This document shows, piece by piece, positions 52,078-58,272 of a stretch of DNA of 58,272 nucleotides. The stretch comes from Bacteroidia bacterium (lineage in GTDB: Bacteria > Bacteroidota > Bacteroidia > Bacteroidales > Prolixibacteraceae), in contig JAPLDR010000126.1 in NCBI GenBank assembly GCA_026391655.1, positions 1-58,272 of the forward strand, given 5' to 3'. The notes below the pieces were generated by a model that searched no databases, had not been told where the DNA came from, and was given only the letters and a program-made list of their open reading frames with translations. The position numbers were made by a program, and so were the translations under genes. How positions within the stretch are numbered: position 1 is the stretch's first letter; each line of letters starts with the position of its first letter.

Positions 52078-54788
52078 GTGAAGCATCTTCAAATTACAAT
52101 TTTGCATAAAGCACTTTTTCTGATTACAACGATTTTTCTTTCAGTTCAATCGGGTCGATCGCAGGAAATTCAGGAGATCAAAGTTTCCGGAAGTTTTACA
52201 AAGGCTCCCATTCAGGAGTTCTTCTATTCACTCGAAAAAAACTATGGAATCCGTTTTTTTTATAAGGAAGAGTGGATAAAATCTATGGAGGTTACAAAGA
52301 CCTTTAACAATGTACCGCTGGTACAGGTTATGAATCAGATATTAACGGGTAAGGAATTGACTTTTAAATTTTTTCAGAATAATTCAGTGTTCATTTACCC
52401 GCTGGGCGCTGATAATCGTACCGGGTCGGGTGTTGACGATTCACAAGTTCTGGTCATTGGCGATCCGCTCAATCAGGGACGTTATCAGCGGGCCAAACTG
52501 CAAGGTAAAGTGCTCGACGGCAAAAATGGTGAGCCGCTGCCTGGCGCAGTGATTCACAATCTGGAAAGCGGACTTGGGACATCAACCGATTCGAAAGGAA
52601 AATATACTTTTGAAATGGCCACAGGCGAAATGCACCTTCGGGTATCTTTTTTGGGATTCGAAAATCAAACTCAGAAAATAAGATTAATCCAGAATGGAAA
52701 TGCCGATTTCGAACTTTTTGAACAGAGCCATAAAATTGCTGAAATAACCGTGGTTGGTGAAGAAGCCAAAGCCTCAAAGGCTCAGATGAGCATGATAAAA
52801 ATGACATCCATCACGTTAAAGGAACTCCCTGTGCTGATGGGGGAGGCTGATCTGATCAAAAGTATGGTTATGATGCCTGGTGTTCAAAGTGTCGGAGAGA
52901 TGGCATCGGGATTCAATGTCCGGGGTGGAAATACTGACCAAAATCTTGTTTTATTGAATGGTTCACCTGTTTTCAATACAACTCATTTATTTGGTTTCTT
53001 CTCGATGATTAATCCCGATGCAATTAAAGATGTGACACTTTATAAAGGGGGAATTCCAGCCGCCTATGGCGAGAGAATCGCTTCAGTGATGGATGTACAA
53101 CTTAAGGAAGGAAGAGAAGAGAATCTTAGTATTAATGGTGGTATTGGATTGATTAACAGCAGACTTACCGTCGAAGGACCGTTTGCGAAAAAAAAGAAAA
53201 GCACTTTTATGATCGGCGGCCGAAGCACCTATTCAGATTGGCTGCTCAAACAAACGAAGAATCCCACATTTATGAATAGTGTGGCGCATTTTTACGATGT
53301 TAACGGTACTGCAAATATTGAATTTGGTCCTAAAAACCATTTAAAATTAATGGGTTACATAAGTTCCGATGTTTTTAATCTGAATTCCAGTTCACTTTAC
53401 ACGTATGCCAATTTGCTCGGTTCGCTGAACTGGAAATTGAATCTTTCGAAAAAACTGATCTCAAATTTAAGTCTCGCTTACAGCAAATACGATTTAAATA
53501 TGGATGAGAAGGATCCTGTTCGACCTGAGGACGATTATACACTGAAATCGAATATTCAATACCGCAGTCTAAAATATTCACTTTCTTATTATCCTACAAA
53601 TAAACAGCGAATTAATGTGGGTTTCCAGGCCATCGGATATAAGATAAAACCAGGCCGGATTCTCCCCACCCAAAAAATCTCAAATGTTCTTTCCAGATCG
53701 TTGCGTGAAGAGCAATCAGCTGAAATGGCATTGTTTGCAGATGATGATTTTGATTTGTCGGAAAAACTTTCATTTAATCTTGGATTACGCTACTCCAGGT
53801 TTGTAAACTACGGACCGGGAATTGTGTACAATTATGCACCCGGACTTCCGAAAAGTCTCAGTTCCATCATCGATTCAACAGTTTACAATTCAGGAGATAT
53901 CATTAAAGCCTATCAGGGACTCGAGCCCCGAATTGCTGTGAAATATAATCTCGAGAATGAAGGTTCATTAAGGTTAAGCTATCAGCGAATTCACCAGTTT
54001 GTCAGTCAGATTTCCAATACAGCCGTTATCTCACCCGCCGATTACTGGAAATCGGCTGATCCGAATCTGGCTCCGTTAATCAACGATCAAATCGCATTCG
54101 GCCTTTTCAAAAATCTCAGGAATGGTAAATACGAGACATCGGTTGAATTGTATTACAAAAAATTGCAAAACATGATAGAATACAAAAACGGTGCGCAACT
54201 ACTTATGAATAACCATATAGAAACAGATCTGCTCTTAGCCAACGGCTATTCGTATGGCTTTGAGCTATTGGCCAAAAAGAATGAGGGACGTTTAAACGGA
54301 TGGATCAGTTACACCTATTCGAGGACTTTCCGAAAAGCAGATAGTCGGTTCAGCGACGAAAAAATCAATAGCGGAACCTATTACCCATCGGTGTATGATA
54401 AACCTCACGATCTGTCGGCGGTAATGAATTACAAGATCAGCCGAAGGTGGCGGTTCTCGGGAAATTTTGTCTTTTCATCGGGCAGACCAATTACGCTACC
54501 GGAGCAGAAATATAATTACGGAACGAATCAGGTGGTGATCTATTCCGATAGAAATATCACCGTATGGATGTGAGTATTACATTGGATGAGAACTTGCGTG
54601 TAAAACGAATGTGGAAAGGTAGCTGGACCTTCTCTATCTACAATCTTTATGGCCGAAAAAACCCTTACTCGGTTTTTTACCGCAAGGATGCATCGGTGCA
54701 AAGTACAGAGAAAACCCAATACTCCATCTACAAATTGTCGATAATTGGTGTTCCAGTTCCTTCGATCACTTATAATTTTAAATTCTGA
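52078..54788 (+). pseudogene. TonB-dependent receptor, module 2, frameshifted near its end
   Basis: Same architecture and strong similarity to the receptor at 45578 (STN, carboxypeptidase-like, plug, barrel). GTG start matches the first copy. Against it, 19 bases are missing after 54556 (equivalent to 48057-48075), so the frame ends at 54573 with 'VVIYSDRNITVWM'. The last part continues in another frame (54564-54788), still ending 'SITYNFKF'. Loss of the final strands and terminal Phe should prevent outer-membrane assembly. The rest has not decayed, so the event is recent, reversible, or a sequence error. Confidence 0.85.
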
Positions 54789-55843
54789 TGTTCAAACAAC
54801 TAATATACCTCTCGCTTTTGCTAATTCTTTTTGCCTCGTGTGAAGAGTATTATACTCCGGCAATTGATAGTGTTGAAGGTCAATTAGTTGTTGAAGCAGT
54901 GATCACCAATAATTCGTCAATAAATTTTGTCCATTTGACCTATGCACGCAATTTTTCGGATGACCAGCCTCTGAAGGTTGTATCAGGGGCCAGCGCAGAG
55001 CTTGTCGAAATCGATGGTAAAGTTATAAAAGGCATTGAAAATACCTGGGGCTATTTCACCTTCAATATGGTTCCGGTAGTCGACAGAAATTATAAACTGC
55101 GTATTTTCCTAAAGAAGGATGTTTATGAATCTGAGGTGGTTACCATGCCTCCTCTCCCGACAATTTCCAATTTTTATGCGGAACATGTTGAGAAAACGAA
55201 GAATGCATCAGATGGTTATAATATTCCAGCGGGTTTTGTTATTCAAGGGAGAGAGATGTACGCCGATATACCTGTAACCAATCTGCTATCGTACTACCGT
55301 TTTGATGTTAGATCAATTTTAGAATGGATATATATTCCCGTAACTGCTAAAGGCCCCTCTCTACCACCAATCTACGGGTGGCAATCGTATTTCGAACGCA
55401 ATCGGTTCAACCTTGCCGGACCCGGTAAATTCAGTCAGATCAAAAATATTGAAAAGTATCCGCTTTTGATGTTGGTGTATAATAAAGATTATTACTTTCA
55501 TTCCGACACCGTTACGTCCGATGGATGGATACTGATCATTGATCAATTTGGTACGTCCAAAGAATCATTCGAATATCATGAAAAACTGAACAGTCAATTT
55601 GCAGCCGACGGTAATCTCTTCGATCCTATTCAGACCCAGGTATACGGGAATATCACCTGTTTAACAGATCATGCAAAAATTGTTTTCGGATATTTCGATT
55701 TGAATTCTCATCAGCAATATCGTTATTATTACGATATGTCTGGTCTTGGCGCTGAGATGAAGCTTAGGCAAATATTCCGTTATCCGGACATTTCTGATTT
55801 TGGGCAGGTTGATAAATCGCCACCTGACTGGTGGGAAAAATGA
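54788..55843 (+). CDS. DUF4249 lipoprotein, module 2, copy 1
   Basis: 351 residues. Lipobox 'LFASCEEYY' (Cys18) with Glu-Glu after the Cys. The sandwich domain ('EGQLVVEAVITNNSSINF' to 'YESEVVTMPPLPTI') and the second domain ('DQFGTSKESFEYHEKLNSQF', 'FDPIQTQVYGN', 'KIVFGYFDLNS') are conserved; a Pro-rich loop ('KGPSLPPIYGWQSYF') lies near residue 195. The end is 'PPDWWEK'. TGATG overlap with the receptor remnant, as in module 1. First of three tandem copies. Confidence 0.88.
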   Translation: MFKQLIYLSLLLILFASCEEYYTPAIDSVEGQLVVEAVITNNSSINFVHLTYARNFSDDQPLKVVSGASAELVEIDGKVIKGIENTWGYFTFNMVPVVDRNYKLRIFLKKDVYESEVVTMPPLPTISNFYAEHVEKTKNASDGYNIPAGFVIQGREMYADIPVTNLLSYYRFDVRSILEWIYIPVTAKGPSLPPIYGWQSYFERNRFNLAGPGKFSQIKNIEKYPLLMLVYNKDYYFHSDTVTSDGWILIIDQFGTSKESFEYHEKLNSQFAADGNLFDPIQTQVYGNITCLTDHAKIVFGYFDLNSHQQYRYYYDMSGLGAEMKLRQIFRYPDISDFGQVDKSPPDWWEK

Positions 55844-55872
55844 ACATTTAATAGTCATAATTTGAAATTAAA

Positions 55873-56952
55873 ATGTATAAAAAACTGATATACTTCTCAT
55901 TTTCGCTCATTCTTTTTGCTTCGTGTGAAGAGTATTATACTCCGCATATCGATCTGATTGATGGGCAACTTGTTGTGGAAGCTCAGATAACCAACAATCC
56001 ATCGAAAAATTTTGTCCGTCTGACCAAAACGCGTGGTTTTTACGACACTCACTCACCGGCGGTAGTATCGGGAGCAAGTGTTGTACTCGTCGAAATTAAT
56101 GGCAATGTAACAAAGGGAATTGAAAACAGCATAGGTTATTTTCAATTCAATACTGTTCCCGTGAGCGGTAAAAAATATAAATTACGTATCATTTACCAAA
56201 ATGACACCTACGAGTCAGAGGAAGTGACTATGCCTCCTCTCCCGGTTGTTTTAAGTGCATATTCGGGAAACAAAATCGAAAGGTATTACAGAACCGACGC
56301 ATATGGAGTTCCGCAAGCTTTTGACAGACCGGGCAGAGAGATTTATTTTGATCTTTCGGCAACAAACACTCTTTCGTATTACCGATTCGATACAAGAGCA
56401 ATCATCGAATGGATTTACTATATTCCTATGACTGGGCCGCCACCTCCCAACGACCCTCCTCCGCCTAATGTAATCTATGGGTGGCATTCGTATTATTTTA
56501 ATGAAAGATACAACATTGCCGGCCCGAAAGCATTCAGCCATTCGAATATAATTGAAAAACACCCGTTATTAACACTGGCCGATAATGCCCGGGAATACCT
56601 CCAGTCTGACACATTATTAATGAGCGGATGGATATTGATCATTGACCTATATGGCACTACTAAAGGATCATTTGATTTTCACGGGAAGTTGAACAGTCAA
56701 TTTGCTGCCGACGGTAGCCTTTTTGATCCGGTTCAGACTCAAATCTATGGAAATATTACATGTATAACCAATCCGTCAAAAATTGTATTCGGGTATTTCG
56801 ATTTAAATTCGTATCAGCAGAACCGTTATTATATAAACTTAGACACTCAAAAAGAAAATATTAAACTGAGGCAAATATTCAGGTATCCTGATATTCCGGA
56901 GGAAGGGCAAATCCTTAGTCTGGGTTCGTCTCCCGATTGGTGGGAAAGATAA
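55873..56952 (+). CDS. DUF4249 lipoprotein, module 2, copy 2
   Basis: 359 residues, lipobox 'LFASCEEYY' (Cys18). Same two-domain layout as its neighbours. The Pro-rich loop is the longest here ('PPPPNDPPPPNVIYGWHS'), and the segment 'NKIERYYRTDAYGVPQAF' is shared with copy 3 but not copy 1. It ends 'SSPDWWER'. It starts 29 bases after copy 1 and probably sits on the same transcript. Confidence 0.88.
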   Translation: MYKKLIYFSFSLILFASCEEYYTPHIDLIDGQLVVEAQITNNPSKNFVRLTKTRGFYDTHSPAVVSGASVVLVEINGNVTKGIENSIGYFQFNTVPVSGKKYKLRIIYQNDTYESEEVTMPPLPVVLSAYSGNKIERYYRTDAYGVPQAFDRPGREIYFDLSATNTLSYYRFDTRAIIEWIYYIPMTGPPPPNDPPPPNVIYGWHSYYFNERYNIAGPKAFSHSNIIEKHPLLTLADNAREYLQSDTLLMSGWILIIDLYGTTKGSFDFHGKLNSQFAADGSLFDPVQTQIYGNITCITNPSKIVFGYFDLNSYQQNRYYINLDTQKENIKLRQIFRYPDIPEEGQILSLGSSPDWWER

Positions 56953-56980
56953 TATTGAAACAGACAGAATTCATATTTTA

Positions 56981-58036
56981 ATGCACAAAGAACTAAAATA
57001 TCTCTTGTTATTGTTAATACTCCTCGCATCATGCGAAGAGTATTATACTCCGAATATCGATCTAATTGATGGACAGCTTGTTGTTGAGGCTATGATCACC
57101 AACGATCTATCCAGAAATTTTGTTCACCTTACCAAAACGAGTGATTTTTACAACAAGCAGCAAACTGGCGACGTAATCGGTGCAAGTGTAGAACTCATCG
57201 AAAATAGCAGCAAAGTGGTAATGGGTACTGAAAGTGGTACAGGATATTTCAGGTTCAGTACAGTTCCAGTGATCGGTAAAAATTATAAGTTGCGTATTAA
57301 ATACCAAAATGAGACCTACGAATCTGAAATAGTCACAATGCCTCCTCTCCCGACTATTCTGGATGCATATTCGGGAAACAAAGTGAAAAGAATATATAGG
57401 ACTGATGCATACGGAATTCCGCTACCCCTTGATATGAAGGGAAGAGATATTTATATTGATGCTCCGGTAACGAATGAACTTTCACACTATCGCTTTTTCA
57501 CAAGATCAATCCTGCAATGGCTTTATGCACCTGCCGGTAAGGGTGGCCCTCCACCTCCGCCACTCTTTGGATGGCAATCGTTTTATGACAATTCAATATT
57601 TAACATTGCAGGTCCGAAAACTTTCAGTCAGTCCGATAAAATTGAAAAGCATCCGATATTGTGGCTGTCGTATGATTCAAGGGATTACCTCTTAACTGAT
57701 ACATTAGTCTCTTATGGATGGATATTGATCGTTGACCAATATGGCATTTCAAAAGGTTCGTATGAATTTCACGAAAAGCTGAACAGCCAATTTACCGCTG
57801 ATGGTAGTCTGTTCGATCCGATTCAGACTCAAGTCTATGGAAATATCACCTGCATAACAGATCCTTCAAAGATTGTGTTCGGATATTTCGATTTGAATTC
57901 CTATCGGCAGTACCGTTATTATACGAATTTGTATGTTCAGGAAAAAGACATTAAACTGAGACAAATACTCAGTTACCCCTATATTCCCGAAAAAGGACAG
58001 ATCTATGGTTTCCCTCCCGATTGGTGGGAAAGATAA
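56981..58036 (+). CDS. DUF4249 lipoprotein, module 2, copy 3
   Basis: 351 residues, lipobox 'LLASCEEYY' (Cys18). 'NKVKRIYRTDAYGIPLPL' ties it to copy 2, so these two probably split last. The Pro-rich loop reads 'GKGGPPPPPLFGWQSFY'; the end is 'FPPDWWER'. Start lies 28 bases after copy 2. It precedes the MG2-like paralogue by 36 bases. Confidence 0.88.
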   Translation: MHKELKYLLLLLILLASCEEYYTPNIDLIDGQLVVEAMITNDLSRNFVHLTKTSDFYNKQQTGDVIGASVELIENSSKVVMGTESGTGYFRFSTVPVIGKNYKLRIKYQNETYESEIVTMPPLPTILDAYSGNKVKRIYRTDAYGIPLPLDMKGRDIYIDAPVTNELSHYRFFTRSILQWLYAPAGKGGPPPPPLFGWQSFYDNSIFNIAGPKTFSQSDKIEKHPILWLSYDSRDYLLTDTLVSYGWILIVDQYGISKGSYEFHEKLNSQFTADGSLFDPIQTQVYGNITCITDPSKIVFGYFDLNSYRQYRYYTNLYVQEKDIKLRQILSYPYIPEKGQIYGFPPDWWER

Positions 58037-58072
58037 ACGTTAAACAGCGATAAGGCACAGAATAAAATTAAG

Positions 58073-58272
58073 ATGGAACGAAAATTATTTATATTATTAC
58101 TGCTTTTCCTTGCGTTTTCGGCTAAAGCTCAGGAAAAAGAGAACCTCAGCCTTTTTACCGACCGTGATCTGTATGTCAGCGGTGAAACCCTTTTGCTCAA
58201 GGTATTTACACCTGTAGCCGAACAATCAGGAATCGTTAATATCGACCTGATTAACCGCGGAGGGAAAAAAAT
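58073..58272 (+). CDS. MG2-like exported protein, module 2 (cut by window end)
   Basis: ATG at 58073, no stop before the window ends; 66 codons visible. Signal peptide ('LFILLLLFLAFSAKAQ') and then 'LFTDRDLYVSGETLLLKVFT', nearly identical to the protein at 49508 ('LFTDRDLYISGETLLLKVFA'). It is the paralogue at the same place in module 2 and shows that the duplication extends beyond the window. Confidence 0.8.
   Translation, partial: MERKLFILLLLFLAFSAKAQEKENLSLFTDRDLYVSGETLLLKVFTPVAEQSGIVNIDLINRGGKK

Overview
The window reads as chromosome from a Bacteroidota bacterium, most likely Bacteroidales or a close order; I cannot name the genus. The evidence is a fused lpxC/fabZ gene, a type IX secretion C-terminal tail, an STN-domain TonB receptor paired with DUF4249 lipoproteins, 'SCEE' lipoboxes, weak ribosome binding sites, and promoters of the Bacteroidetes type (-33 TTTG, -7 TAnnTTTG). 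Base composition is about 40% GC. No rRNA, tRNA, CRISPR array or prophage was seen.

Layout. (1) 1-5.1 kb is an accessory patch: a two-helix membrane protein, a long solo RES-domain protein, a fragment of an ATPase gene, a Xre/RES toxin-antitoxin pair with an ornate upstream region, and an AAA/DUF4143 ATPase with a 34-bp perfect palindrome over its promoter. (2) 5.1-13.8 kb, minus strand: a beta-barrel protein, a secreted M6 metalloprotease, an rlmF remnant, DUF2007, a nitroreductase-like protein, a symporter/GNAT/CDP-alcohol transferase operon, a lipoprotein and a VOC protein. (3) 13.8-16.9 kb holds a REP-associated (RAYT) transposase with its palindromes, one of them inside its own reading frame, small membrane and zinc-ribbon genes, and a second repeat family. 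(4) 16.9-20.3 kb is a minus-strand cluster built around a metacaspase-type protease. (5) 20.8-26.8 kb holds twin DUF2807 proteins, DUF4153, an AlkD-like glycosylase, a beta-lactamase-fold hydrolase, MarC and a small membrane protein. (6) 27-45.2 kb is mostly core genome: a PL22-like propeller, rimP-nusA-infB, HD-lpxD-lpxC/fabZ-lpxA, purD with a DUF6427-like gene, a Tat-exported TIM-barrel protein, a YgjP-like protease, a phosphate permease and dgt.

(7) 45.5 kb to the window end is the most unusual region: two tandem copies of a cell-envelope module. Each copy has an STN/carboxypeptidase-like/TonB receptor, DUF4249 lipoprotein(s), and an MG2/plug-like protein; the first copy also has a 233-residue exported protein. 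The second copy has three DUF4249 genes, and its receptor carries a 19-nt deletion that shifts the frame before the last beta-strands. Receptor and first lipoprotein overlap as TGATG in both copies, so they are probably made and assembled together at the outer membrane. The substrate is unknown.
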